A stretch of DNA of 42,569 nt from NCBI GenBank assembly GCA_023252335.1, contig JAJPEA010000003.1, positions 1 to 42,569 of the forward strand. Reading direction: 5' to 3'. Source of the stretch: Nitrosotalea sp. (GTDB lineage: Archaea; Thermoproteota; Nitrososphaeria; Nitrososphaerales; Nitrosopumilaceae). The position numbers and the translations under genes are program-made. How positions within the stretch are numbered: position 1 is the stretch's first letter; each line of letters starts with the position of its first letter. The notes beneath the pieces were generated by a model, which worked only from the letters and a program-made list of their open reading frames with translations, was not told the origin of the DNA and searched no databases. This document shows, in pieces, positions 30,833-39,138 of this stretch.

Positions 30833-31882
30833 ATGAAAAAGGTTTTCGTCAATGGCTATGGCTCTATCGGTAGTAGAATAACCCAGTTCATATTGGATGA
30901 CAAGGACGTTGAGGTCATCGGAGTTGGCAAGTATTCTCCTGATGACAAGGTGGCAGACGCATTATCACGAGGACTGCATGTTTACGTACCAAAGGAAAAA
31001 ACTGGTGCTTTTAAAAATTATAAAATATCTGGAACGATTGAAGATATCATCTCTGAAAGTGATCTAGTAATAGATGCCGCACCAGGTGGTATGGGATATG
31101 AGAATAAAAAAACATTGTATGAGCCAAAAAATGTTAATGCAATTTTTCAAGGCGGTGAAACAATTGGCGGAGAAGAATCTGTTGCAAAGTTGATCTTCAA
31201 CTCTCGTGTAAACTATGAAAAGGCATTTGATTCAAAATATGTTATGCAAGGAAGTTGTAATGTTACTGGAATGGGAAGAATACTCCAGCCTCTCAAGGAA
31301 AAATATGGAAAAAAGATCAAACGATTTGATGCAACTCTACTGAGAAGGTGGGCAGATTTGGAGGATTCAAAGACTCAGGTAAAAGACTCCATAGAATGGA
31401 CCAGAAAGCCACACCACAATGATGATGTGAAAAGTTACATGGGCTCAGATACGCCACTGTTTATTCGTGCATTCAAGGTTCCTACAAGACAGATGCATGT
31501 ACATCTAATGGATATTCGTTTTGATGGACCTGCACCAAACTCACAGGAAATTCTTGAACTGTACAAAAACGAATATGGTGTTGCAACATTATATGATGCA
31601 AAAGGGACGAAAGACATTAGAGATTATGCAGAATCGATAAAATTCAATTTTAAAGATACCAACATGATCCACATTCATGCAGATGTGATTGAAGTTCAAG
31701 ATGATACGGTCAAACTGACATACTCTGATGATCAGACTGGTATAGTAGTACCTGAAAATCATCTTTTAATGCAGGCAATGTTATTCAAGAGAAAAAGAGA
31801 AGATGCCTTCAAGCATACAGAAGAATTGTTCCACATGGAAGAAAAGAAAAAACTTTTGCAAGAGCATTTTGCAAAGAAATGA
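30833..31882 (+). CDS. gap: Glyceraldehyde-3-phosphate dehydrogenase, archaeal type II
   Basis: 349 residues. N-terminal Rossmann V-N-G-Y-G-S-I-G-S-R-I; catalytic Cys142 in G-S-C-N-V-T-G-M-G-R; H-V-H-L-M-D-I in the catalytic domain. This is the phosphorylating type II GAPDH of archaea, which uses NADP or NAD and serves gluconeogenesis together with the FBP aldolase/phosphatase in this window. The C-terminus is Lys-rich and helical. Length is normal. Divergent from the DsbA-like gene. Confidence 0.95.
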   Translation: MKKVFVNGYGSIGSRITQFILDDKDVEVIGVGKYSPDDKVADALSRGLHVYVPKEKTGAFKNYKISGTIEDIISESDLVIDAAPGGMGYENKKTLYEPKNVNAIFQGGETIGGEESVAKLIFNSRVNYEKAFDSKYVMQGSCNVTGMGRILQPLKEKYGKKIKRFDATLLRRWADLEDSKTQVKDSIEWTRKPHHNDDVKSYMGSDTPLFIRAFKVPTRQMHVHLMDIRFDGPAPNSQEILELYKNEYGVATLYDAKGTKDIRDYAESIKFNFKDTNMIHIHADVIEVQDDTVKLTYSDDQTGIVVPENHLLMQAMLFKRKREDAFKHTEELFHMEEKKKLLQEHFAKK

Positions 31883-32072
31883 GAACAAAAATTGTCATAT
31901 TGAATAGATTGTTGTCAAAAAAACCCAATAGCCAATGTGAACTTATAAAAGAGACAGTTGAAAAATGATACACAGACCAATTGTTTGAAATTCAATCAGC
32001 GCATTTATCGATTAAAACACAGAATTTAAGATCAGTACAATGTGAAAAGCATTCCCACCGAGGTAATTAATC

Positions 32073-33332
32073 ATGGATGGCGAAATGATTTTAAAAATAA
32101 TATTACTTGCATTGCTAGTAGCATTATCTGCCATTTTTAGCGGAGCCGAAGTTGCACTAATTGCAACAAGCAAAGCCAAGGTCAACCAATTATTAAAAGA
32201 AAAAGCTAGAGGCTCAGCATCGCTTGCTAAATTAAAAGCAAATCCCAACAGAATGCTTGCAACAATAAACCTTGGAACCGTACTAGCAAACGTAGGATCC
32301 TCTGCACTTGCAACCGAGATTGCACTAGGTTTGTTTGGAAATGGAGGTCTAGCATTATCAATTGGAATAATGACTTTTATACTGTTAATCTTTGGTGAGA
32401 ATGCGCCAAAATCATATTGTAATGCAAATCCAGTCAAAGTATCGCTTTGGATAAGCGGTATCACACTCACTTTTAGTTACATTTTTTATCCATTTGTAAT
32501 ATTATTTGAAAAAATCACTCATGCAATACTTTGGATGTTAAAGAGTCCATACCATCCACCGCCAATTACAGAACAAGAAATTTACAATGTAATTGAACAG
32601 GGTCTTGAAGACAAGGCATTAAAAAAACACGAACGCGAACTTGTGCATGGTGCTCTCAAGTTTGATGACATTGTAATACGTGCAGTCATGACTCCAAGAA
32701 CAAAGATGTTCATGCTTCCCGCAAAGACTATCTTGTTTGATGCAATGCCGCAGATAAGCAAGAGTGGTTATTCTAGAATTCCTCTGTACAAGGATACTAC
32801 AGACCAAATTGTTGGTATTTTACATGTAAGAGACTTGTTAAAGAATTTGGAGAGGGATGAAAAGATAATCACACTTGAATCACTTGCAAGAAAACCAATT
32901 TTTGTATCACAAGAACAACGAATCAGTAAACTTCTAAGAGAAATGCAAGGTAGACAAACTCACATGGCAATTGTAGTTGATGAGTTTGGAGGTGTAGAAG
33001 GCTGTGTTACACTTGAAGATCTGCTAGAAGAGATAGTGGGTGAAATAATGGATGAGACTGATATGGAGGAGCTCAATTTTAAGATGCTAGATAAAAATAC
33101 CATGCTTGCAAGCGGAGACGTGGAAATTGACACAGTAAATGAAATACTAAAATCGGCCATTCCACAAGGCGATGATTATTCTACGCTTAGTGGTTTATTG
33201 CATGACAAGTTAAAAGATATTCCAAGAATGGGGGATAGACTAGTGATAGAGTCTGTCAAGATGACAGTAGAAGAGGCAGCAAATAATCAAGCAACCAGAA
33301 TAAAGATAGAAAAGATTCCAGATAGCAACTAA
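32073..33332 (+). CDS. CNNM/CorB-type transporter (DUF21-CBS-CorC)
   Basis: 419 residues. DUF21 membrane domain about 1-180 with four hydrophobic segments (I-L-L-A-L-L-V-A-L-S-A-I-F-S-G-A-E-V-A-L at the start, F-S-G-A-E being the family signature), a Bateman pair of CBS domains about 200-325 (M-T-P-R-T-K-M-F, V-G-I-L-H-V-R-D-L-L, H-M-A-I-V-V-D-E-F-G-G-V-E-G), and a CorC/HlyC domain about 340-415 (D-D-Y-S-T-L-S-G-L). Homologues bind Mg-ATP at the CBS pair and move Mg2+. Its stop interlocks with that of thrC (4-nt overlap). Confidence 0.93.
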   Translation: MDGEMILKIILLALLVALSAIFSGAEVALIATSKAKVNQLLKEKARGSASLAKLKANPNRMLATINLGTVLANVGSSALATEIALGLFGNGGLALSIGIMTFILLIFGENAPKSYCNANPVKVSLWISGITLTFSYIFYPFVILFEKITHAILWMLKSPYHPPPITEQEIYNVIEQGLEDKALKKHERELVHGALKFDDIVIRAVMTPRTKMFMLPAKTILFDAMPQISKSGYSRIPLYKDTTDQIVGILHVRDLLKNLERDEKIITLESLARKPIFVSQEQRISKLLREMQGRQTHMAIVVDEFGGVEGCVTLEDLLEEIVGEIMDETDMEELNFKMLDKNTMLASGDVEIDTVNEILKSAIPQGDDYSTLSGLLHDKLKDIPRMGDRLVIESVKMTVEEAANNQATRIKIEKIPDSN

Positions 33333-34660
33333 GTTCTTGGCGGAATTGCAAACTTGTTTTGAGGATTTTTGTGATAATCAACTGGGATGCTAGAGTCTTT
33401 TTGTCGTCCGGTCAGGATCCCAACTACAGTTTCATCCTTTTTGATAATTCCCTCGCCGATTAATTTTCTCACACCAGCTGGAACAGCGCCTGAGGCCATT
33501 TCACAGTCAAATCCATTAAGACCAACAAGTGCCATACCATCAAGCATCTCTGCATCAGATACCTGTGTCACAACTCCATTTGTGAAATCAAGTGCACGTA
33601 ACCCTTTGAGAATGTTGGCAGGTTTTGCAATTTGGATTGCCGTTGCCTTGGTCTTGGGCCTTATGTTATTTTTATTCATGTGTTCATAGTACCTTTTGAT
33701 TAAACCAGTGTCTGCTTTTCCATCATTCCATCTTAATTCAATATCCTCAAACTTGCCATTGTACAAATTATACAAAGTGTTGGCACCTTCAGAATTGACA
33801 ACAGCAAGACGAGGTATTTTTTTTATCCACCCCCATTCGTACAACTCTTTGAGTGCCTTGCCACAACTAGATGTGTTTCCAAGTGCACCTCCAGGATAGA
33901 CTATCCAGTCCGGTGGATTCCAGTCCAAAAATTCTAATGCTCTAAAGACAATTGTTTTTTGTCCCTCGATTCTAAAGGGGTTAACAGAGTTTACAGTATA
34001 TCCACCTGCTTGTCCTGCCTGTTTTAGCGAAGCAGATAATGCATCATCAAAATTCCCTTTAATTTCTACAACTTGGGCACCAAATTGAAACGCTTGGCTA
34101 AGTTTTCCAGGTGCAACTTCGCCTGCAGGTATGTATACATCACAATCCATGTTTTCATTTGCTGCATACATTGCAGCAGATGCAGAAGTGTTTCCAGTTG
34201 ATGCACAGATTATTTTTTTAATTTTAACTAGTTTTGCATGTGTTACAGCAGTTGTCATGCCATTGTCTTTGAAGGAACCACTTGGATTGTATCCTTCAGG
34301 TTGTAGCCAGAGATTTTGTAGTCCAACATATTGTGATACACGCGACATGTGATATGGTTTTGATAGTCTGCCCTCTGCTCCGTCTAATGAAACTAGGTAT
34401 TTTGAGCATTGATCAATGTCTTCGGTATCAATCTGACAGAAATTTAGCAGCTCACGAAAACGCCACACTCCACTTTCATTGAAAATATTGTTAGAGTGGT
34501 TTCGACGTTTGTAAAAAACTTCTTTTAATGAGACTGGCGGAGCAGAACTATATTTGACATCAAGCAAGTGACCTTTTTCACATTCGATTCTGGTATCAGT
34601 TACAGGATATTGCAGACCGCATGCTGGATCCATACATTGTAGATATGCCTGTGACTGCAT
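33329..34660 (-). CDS. thrC: Threonine synthase
   Basis: 443 residues. N-terminal zinc-ribbon-like segment (C-M-D-P-A-C, C-E-K-G-H, about 9-31), then fold-type II PLP domain with Lys131 in N-P-S-G-S-F-K-D-N-G-M, S-T-G-N-T-S-A-S-A-A, and G-G-A-L-G-N-T-S-S for phosphate of PLP. It converts O-phosphohomoserine to threonine. The long C-terminal part is typical of the family. TATA-like GATTTAAATACG (plus 34681-34692, minus sense) lies 21-32 nt before ATG 34660. Convergent with the CorB-type gene. Confidence 0.93.
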   Translation of the reverse strand: MQSQAYLQCMDPACGLQYPVTDTRIECEKGHLLDVKYSSAPPVSLKEVFYKRRNHSNNIFNESGVWRFRELLNFCQIDTEDIDQCSKYLVSLDGAEGRLSKPYHMSRVSQYVGLQNLWLQPEGYNPSGSFKDNGMTTAVTHAKLVKIKKIICASTGNTSASAAMYAANENMDCDVYIPAGEVAPGKLSQAFQFGAQVVEIKGNFDDALSASLKQAGQAGGYTVNSVNPFRIEGQKTIVFRALEFLDWNPPDWIVYPGGALGNTSSCGKALKELYEWGWIKKIPRLAVVNSEGANTLYNLYNGKFEDIELRWNDGKADTGLIKRYYEHMNKNNIRPKTKATAIQIAKPANILKGLRALDFTNGVVTQVSDAEMLDGMALVGLNGFDCEMASGAVPAGVRKLIGEGIIKKDETVVGILTGRQKDSSIPVDYHKNPQNKFAIPPRT

Positions 34661-34743
34661 TATGCAAAATTTAGTTGGTTCGTATTTAAATCTAAAGAAT
34701 TTACGTTTTAGACAAAAGCCTCTGAGACAATGAAAAAACTAGA

Positions 34744-34857
34744 TTATTTTTTTGGACCTGAACGCATGTGAAAATTGATGCAACACTTGCATTCTTTCTC
34801 GATGCATTCCGTTTCAGACACATGTCCACAAATACCACATTCACAATGTGTTTGCAT
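34744..34857 (-). CDS. 37-residue cysteine-rich protein
   Basis: ATG 34857 to TAA at 34744. Eight or so residues in, it is dense in Cys/His: H-C-E-C-G-I-C-G-H, then T-E-C-I-E-K-E-C-K-C-C and F-H-M-R-S-G-P-K-K. Seven cysteines and three histidines in 37 residues could hold two zinc ions or a metal cluster (metallothionein-like density). It ends with a basic tail. It lies between thrC and the 34918-35280 gene on the same strand. No family recognised. Confidence 0.6.
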   Translation of the reverse strand: MQTHCECGICGHVSETECIEKECKCCINFHMRSGPKK

Positions 34858-34917
34858 ATTTCTTCTGAGGATGTAATGTGTTTAACCAATATGAGGGTTC
34901 TTGTATAGTTATTCTGA

Positions 34918-35280
34918 CTATTTTTTTGATTTTTTAGGCTTTTCAGTAGATTTCTTTGCAGCTTTGGCCTTGTCCTCCAAGTGTTTTGTTTTTGCCTCCT
35001 CTGTCTCTTTGCTTTTTTCATCTACTGCCTTCATGACGGCTTGAATCAAACCATCCAGATCACTGTCAGAAACTTCAGGTTCTACAGCTGCTGCTATCTG
35101 AGTTATAGTATTTGATATGGCAGAGCTTACTTCATCAAAGCTCTCTGGATCCTCATATGCAGCATTATACAGTGCCTTGAGCCTTCTGACATCAGAAAGC
35201 ACTTGATCGGTCAGTGTTAAACGATATTTTTTACCATTTATGGTTATTTCCTGACTTATCATGCATGGACTCGCCATCAT
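34918..35280 (-). CDS. Unknown protein with lysine-rich tail
   Basis: 120 residues from ATG 35280 (another ATG at 35277; the frame continues to GTG 35325). N-terminal beta strand pair I-T-I-N-G-K-K-Y-R-L-T-L-T, helix Q-V-L-S-D-V-R-R-L-K-A-L-Y-N-A-A-Y, an Asp-rich hinge S-D-S-D-L-D-G-L-I-Q-A-V-M, and a Lys/Glu/Ala helix ending K-K-S-T-E-K-P-K-K-S-K-K. The basic end suggests nucleic-acid or acidic-surface binding. Divergent from the flavin-reductase-like gene. Function unknown. Confidence 0.65.
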   Translation of the reverse strand: MMASPCMISQEITINGKKYRLTLTDQVLSDVRRLKALYNAAYEDPESFDEVSSAISNTITQIAAAVEPEVSDSDLDGLIQAVMKAVDEKSKETEEAKTKHLEDKAKAAKKSTEKPKKSKK

Positions 35281-35334
35281 GCTTTCATAAAGTTTTCTGT
35301 AAAAACGAACAATTACCAGTAACACAGTAACAGG

Positions 35335-36228
35335 ATGTTGACCAGAAAAGTTCCAAGCAAGGCAGAACGATATTTTTCCACAGGCGTAAGCATGATCACA
35401 TCAAGAGGCATAAAAGGTCCAAATGTCATGGCGGCAGAATGGGTTATGCAAATTTCATACAACCCAGTTTTAATTGCCATCTTCATTCACAAAGGATCAC
35501 AGACTCTCAAGAATATAGAAAAAACAAAAGAATTTGGAATAAACGTTGCATCAAAAGATCAAACAACTGGAGCAAATGTAGCAGGTGGTTATTCTGGATC
35601 AGAAATTGACAAGTTGAAAATCAAAAATGTTTTTGTGACTAGCAACCCGCAAAAAATCAAGACCCCCATGATTTCAGATTGTACCGTAAATGCAGAGTGT
35701 AAACTAGTTAAAAAAGAAAAAATTGGCGATCATGTCATGCTAGTAGGAAAAGTTGTTCACATCAAACATGATGACACAAAAAGTCCTCTAATATACCACA
35801 AGGGACGATATTTCAGCCTAGATTCTACAATAGAACAGGATAGAAAAGAGGTCAGAGTAAGTAAAGAGACACTAGAGTTTTTCTCAAGTCTTGCACAGGG
35901 TAGATTTGTTTTAAAATGTGCCGGAGTTGTAGTAGAATCAAGAAACAAGATAATTGTCATCAATTGGCAAGAGACTGGATTTGAGACCATACCATTTATC
36001 ATCCCTCAAACAGGCAAGAATCAACGAGACCAGATTATCAAATTCTTGAACAAGACAGGACTTGATATCAAGGTAGATTTTGAACCAATTATGAAGAGAC
36101 TTGTTTTGAAAAATGGAAAGAAAGTCCAGCGGATAAATTTTGTGCTATTCAACGGACAAGTCAAAAAATCGATACCAAACATAACCTGGAAACTAAAACA
36201 TCAAGATGTCATTGCAAGCTTGATCTAG
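35335..36228 (+). CDS. Flavin reductase-like protein with extra C-terminal domain
   Basis: 297 residues. About 1-165 is the flavin reductase-like (FMN-binding split barrel) domain: S-T-G-V-S-M-I-T-S-R-G, N-V-M-A-A-E-W-V-M-Q-I-S-Y-N-P-V-L-I-A-I-F, T-K-E-F-G-I-N-V-A, L-I-Y-H-K-G-R-Y-F. The C-terminal ~130 residues (R-F-V-L-K-C-A-G-V-V-V-E-S..., V-I-N-W-Q-E-T-G-F-E, then a Lys-rich part) are not part of that family and resemble no domain I can name; a degenerate Nudix fold is possible. Probable FMN-dependent electron transfer. Confidence 0.82.
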   Translation: MLTRKVPSKAERYFSTGVSMITSRGIKGPNVMAAEWVMQISYNPVLIAIFIHKGSQTLKNIEKTKEFGINVASKDQTTGANVAGGYSGSEIDKLKIKNVFVTSNPQKIKTPMISDCTVNAECKLVKKEKIGDHVMLVGKVVHIKHDDTKSPLIYHKGRYFSLDSTIEQDRKEVRVSKETLEFFSSLAQGRFVLKCAGVVVESRNKIIVINWQETGFETIPFIIPQTGKNQRDQIIKFLNKTGLDIKVDFEPIMKRLVLKNGKKVQRINFVLFNGQVKKSIPNITWKLKHQDVIASLI

Positions 36229-36584
36229 ATTGCAATATAGTCCAACGCTACAGCATCAGCCAATAATGATGCATGTCTAGAGTTTACAATATATCCATTT
36301 TTGATATCAGTTGTTGGAACCCATCTATTTGTAGAACTATAGTGTCTTTTTTCCTTCATTTCTTTTTCAATGTCATGTAAATCACATTCACCTTCCTCTA
36401 TTTGCTGGGTATTGATGTGTTTTATTGTAATCAGGATTTTTTTTACCTTTACTCTAACCCCAAATCTCCAAATGTGGTCCGAAGTATCATCTTCAACTTC
36501 AAGCAACTTGAGTTTTATTTCCTTTGTACCAAGTGCATCCCTGCTGACCAAACTGCGTTCATCAACAAAATCTTCAAAGCTCAT
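36225..36584 (-). CDS. Uncharacterised small alpha/beta protein
   Basis: 119 residues from ATG 36584. Text includes I-K-L-K-L-L-E-V-E-D-D, W-R-F-G-V-R-V-K-V-K-K-I-L-I-T-I-K (beta strands), an acidic G-E-C-D-L-H-D-I-E segment, and N-G-Y-I-V-N-S-R-H-A-S-L-L-A-D-A near the end. No signal or motif known to me. It lies 40 nt downstream of the Hjc-like gene on the same strand and may be co-transcribed. Interlocked stop with the convergent flavin-reductase-like gene. Confidence 0.6.
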   Translation of the reverse strand: MSFEDFVDERSLVSRDALGTKEIKLKLLEVEDDTSDHIWRFGVRVKVKKILITIKHINTQQIEEGECDLHDIEKEMKEKRHYSSTNRWVPTTDIKNGYIVNSRHASLLADAVALDYIAI

Positions 36585-36624
36585 TATCTTTTGTTTACAG
36601 TATCACATTAAAGAAGTATTCGAT

Positions 36625-37155
36625 CTAACGGACCTTTGGTTTTTTAACAAACGGCATTACACAAGACTCTAGTTTCAAGGGTTGTCGTTTTCCTTCATGC
36701 ATGGCATAAGTATCCCCATCATATGTACAAATAAAATCAGTGACAGGGTATTTTTCATCCCAAATTTTAAAAAATTCTCGAAGCTCACGATGTTCGTATT
36801 TTCCTGTACCTATTCTCTTCTTGGATGAAAATTTGAATGCCACGATCATTTTTCTTGTCTTGTACAGCTCAAAAGTGTGGATCCATTTCAGACAACGCTG
36901 TATTTGATCAAATGGAACCCTCAAAGTTGTATTTGTGCCAGATTTTGCCTCAATTGTATATATGACATTCTCCATGGTACTTACTGCAAGTATATCTGGT
37001 AAGCCAACACTGGGCGACCCCAACCTAAAGGCCTTCCAGCCATCAATTGCGTTAAATCTTTTCACCAGAGTATCCTCCCAGTTGTAACCTCGCTGTCTTC
37101 TAGTTCTTGCCACGCGTTGATTAGTTGTCTGGATGTTTTTTTTACGAGATATCAT
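36625..37155 (-). CDS. hjc: Hjc-like Holliday junction resolvase
   Basis: 176 residues from ATG 37155 (frame continues to GTG 37191; TATA-like TTTTATAAAATTG at plus 37200-37212). Core: R-R-Q-R-G-Y-N-W-E-D-T-L-V-K-R-F (helix with the first Glu), W-K-A-F-R-L-G-S-P-S-V-G-L-P-D-I-L-A-V-S, then V-I-Y-T-I-E-A-K-S-G-T: the E...PD...ExK set of the archaeal resolvase family. The C-terminus is about 40 residues longer than usual, with K-F-S-S-K-K-R-I-G-T-G-K-Y. It would cut four-way DNA junctions. Divergent Hjc-like nucleases exist, so exact activity is inferred. Confidence 0.8.
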   Translation of the reverse strand: MISRKKNIQTTNQRVARTRRQRGYNWEDTLVKRFNAIDGWKAFRLGSPSVGLPDILAVSTMENVIYTIEAKSGTNTTLRVPFDQIQRCLKWIHTFELYKTRKMIVAFKFSSKKRIGTGKYEHRELREFFKIWDEKYPVTDFICTYDGDTYAMHEGKRQPLKLESCVMPFVKKPKVR

Positions 37156-37362
37156 CTTATGACTCAGTTCAGTAGACTCTACAGATGTCACTTGCTTTCA
37201 ATTTTATAAAATGAATTTGATGATATAGACTAGGTGGTAATTATACTAACACCTTGGTGCCTATTTTTTGTTACCATGATTCCTAAACAGAAAACCATTT
37301 TACAAAATTAATCAGAATTTGTGCCTTAGCATTAAATATTGCATGATTCCAATAACAAAATC

Positions 37363-37698
37363 ATGTCTACAAATGACAACCAGACAACGTACTTGAAATA
37401 CAAAGAGTATGGTGATCTACTCAAAGTTATCCTGTATTCATCCCAGTCAGTTCTTGGCGCAGTACCATTAATTTATCATTTAAACCACAATGGACAGAAC
37501 ATTATTTTCATACAGACTGGCACAATAGGAGGAAATGTAATCCATTATCTAGTAACAAATGGTCCGCCTACAAAGAAATTCATTGAATTAAAACGACTAA
37601 CTGGAGATTATAGTTTTGTAGAAAAAATTGGAATTGATGGAATGTCGCTTTATATCCCAATTTTAGAATTGGAAAAATCAAATCTAAAATTCCCATAA
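37363..37698 (+). CDS. Unknown beta-rich small protein
   Basis: 111 residues from ATG 37363; the in-frame TTG at 37339 is less likely. Strands: Y-G-D-L-L-K-V-I-L-Y-S-S-Q-S-V-L-G-A-V-P-L-I-Y-H-L, Q-N-I-I-F-I-Q-T-G-T-I-G-G-N-V-I-H-Y-L-V, then M-S-L-Y-I-P-I-L-E-L-E. No Cys, no signal peptide, no known motif. The pattern suggests a small barrel or ligand-binding fold. Convergent with the DUF35 gene (14 nt apart). Confidence 0.6.
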   Translation: MSTNDNQTTYLKYKEYGDLLKVILYSSQSVLGAVPLIYHLNHNGQNIIFIQTGTIGGNVIHYLVTNGPPTKKFIELKRLTGDYSFVEKIGIDGMSLYIPILELEKSNLKFP

Positions 37699-37711
37699 AC
37701 TACCTTTAATT

Positions 37712-38032
37712 TCATCCAGTCTTGAAAACAAACTTTGGACTGTTATCATAGTCACATTTTTCAAGAATCAAATCTTGAGCATGTTTTGGCTGCGAGTCTT
37801 CTGAGAGTGCTCCAAATACACGAATGTTTCCCTCAAACTCGGCAATACAAAAATATCGCCCATCCTTGCTAGAAGATTCCACAAGTTTTGCATTCTTTGA
37901 CACTTGTTTCCATGTAACATCACCAAGACATTTGTTACAAAATTCACTTGCAGGCCATACAAAATGCTCACACTTGACACAATAGCTACACACAAAGTTG
38001 TTGTTTTTCAGTTCATCTTCAAATCTAGTCAT
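37712..38032 (-). CDS. DUF35 zinc-ribbon/OB-fold acyl-CoA-associated protein
   Basis: 106 residues. Zinc ribbon Y-C-V-K-C-E-H-F-V-W-P-A-S-E-F-C-N-K-C (Cys18, 21, 32, 35), then OB-fold strands R-Y-F-C-I-A-E-F-E-G-N-I-R-V-F-G-A-L. In archaea DUF35 proteins bridge thiolase and HMG-CoA synthase and hold the CoA pantetheine arm. Here the start ATG overlaps the thiolase stop by 4 nt (ATGA), so it is translationally coupled to thiolase. Last gene of the four-gene operon. Confidence 0.9.
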   Translation of the reverse strand: MTRFEDELKNNNFVCSYCVKCEHFVWPASEFCNKCLGDVTWKQVSKNAKLVESSSKDGRYFCIAEFEGNIRVFGALSEDSQPKHAQDLILEKCDYDNSPKFVFKTG

Positions 38033-39138
38033 GATTCTAACACCAATACAGTTGAGGAGGTAGAACCTGCAGACATGTTGTGAACAAGGCCTGTTTTTGC
38101 ACCATCTACCTGTCTTTTTCCTGCCATGCCGTTTAGTTGATAGTATATTTCTGCAACTTGCGCAATTCCAGTTGCACCTAGTGGATGACCTGCTCCAATC
38201 AGCCCCCCTCGCGGGTTTACTTTTTTGTTATTGGTGTCATGTAAATCTCTGACAAGTTTTGATCCTAGTCCCTTTTGACAGAATCCCATGTCTTCTAGTT
38301 CAATAATCTCGCATATACTAAATGCGTCATGCAATTCAATGACATCGATATCCTCAGCAGTTTTGTTTGACATGCGATAAGCATCATCAACTGCAATCTT
38401 TGTTGATTCCATGGATGCCAAATCATCATTTTTTGTAAAACTTGCAGAGATTGTCTTTTGCCCAATCCCAGAAATCCAAACAGGATTGTCTGTGAATTTT
38501 TTTGCTTTTTCTTCAGAGCACACTAGGACAGATGCAGCACCATCACACGGCATGGAACAATCAAGCAACCGCAGATTTTCAGTGAGATTTTTAGAGTGCA
38601 TTACATCATCAAGTGAAAATGATTTTTCAAAATATGCATGTGGGTTATCTAATGCATTTCTATGATTTTTTACAGACACGTATGCCAAATCTTCAAGGGT
38701 TGTGCCATATTTTCTCATGTGTGCACTTGTAAACATTGATGACCAGAAAATTGGATGTCGATATTCGCCGCGTGACATGTCCCAATTGAGAACAAGACCT
38801 GGATTATCTGTTTTATCACCCCCCGTAACAAGTGCAACATCTGCAAGTCCTGAAGAGACATAGGCATACGCTGAAACTAGAGAGTTGGTACCTGAATTGC
38901 ATAGACTTTCAACAGAATGCGATATTTTTGGTTTGATTCCAGATAGCTCTGATATGATATTTGCAAAATAATTGCGATTTGCATTCGTAGATGTCAGTAC
39001 AACATCAATATCGCCTTGTCCCAAATTTTTGGTAGTCTCAAAAATTGGTCTAATTGATGAGAGCATTACAGATTCTAGTGGCTTGTCACTCTTGTTAAAT
39101 TTGGTAATGCCTGCAGCAACTATTGCTACTTTATTCAT
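38029..39138 (-). CDS. Thiolase (acetyl-CoA C-acetyltransferase, SCP-2-like archaeal type)
   Basis: 369 residues. Nucleophile Cys80 in V-E-S-L-C-N-S-G-T; E-L-H-D-A-F in place of N-E-A-F; G-A-G-H-P-L-G-A-T-G with catalytic His; end L-V-H-N-M-S-A-G-S. This is the archaeal class that works with DUF35. It would condense two acetyl-CoA to acetoacetyl-CoA (mevalonate) or cleave acetoacetyl-CoA at the end of the hydroxypropionate/hydroxybutyrate cycle. Overlaps LLM and DUF35 genes by 4 nt each. Confidence 0.93.
   Translation of the reverse strand: MNKVAIVAAGITKFNKSDKPLESVMLSSIRPIFETTKNLGQGDIDVVLTSTNANRNYFANIISELSGIKPKISHSVESLCNSGTNSLVSAYAYVSSGLADVALVTGGDKTDNPGLVLNWDMSRGEYRHPIFWSSMFTSAHMRKYGTTLEDLAYVSVKNHRNALDNPHAYFEKSFSLDDVMHSKNLTENLRLLDCSMPCDGAASVLVCSEEKAKKFTDNPVWISGIGQKTISASFTKNDDLASMESTKIAVDDAYRMSNKTAEDIDVIELHDAFSICEIIELEDMGFCQKGLGSKLVRDLHDTNNKKVNPRGGLIGAGHPLGATGIAQVAEIYYQLNGMAGKRQVDGAKTGLVHNMSAGSTSSTVLVLES

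Noticed and set aside
34701..35021. 106-codon minus-strand frame
   Set aside because: It is Lys/Arg-rich and overlaps both the Cys-rich micro-gene and the 34918-35280 gene in other frames, which read better.
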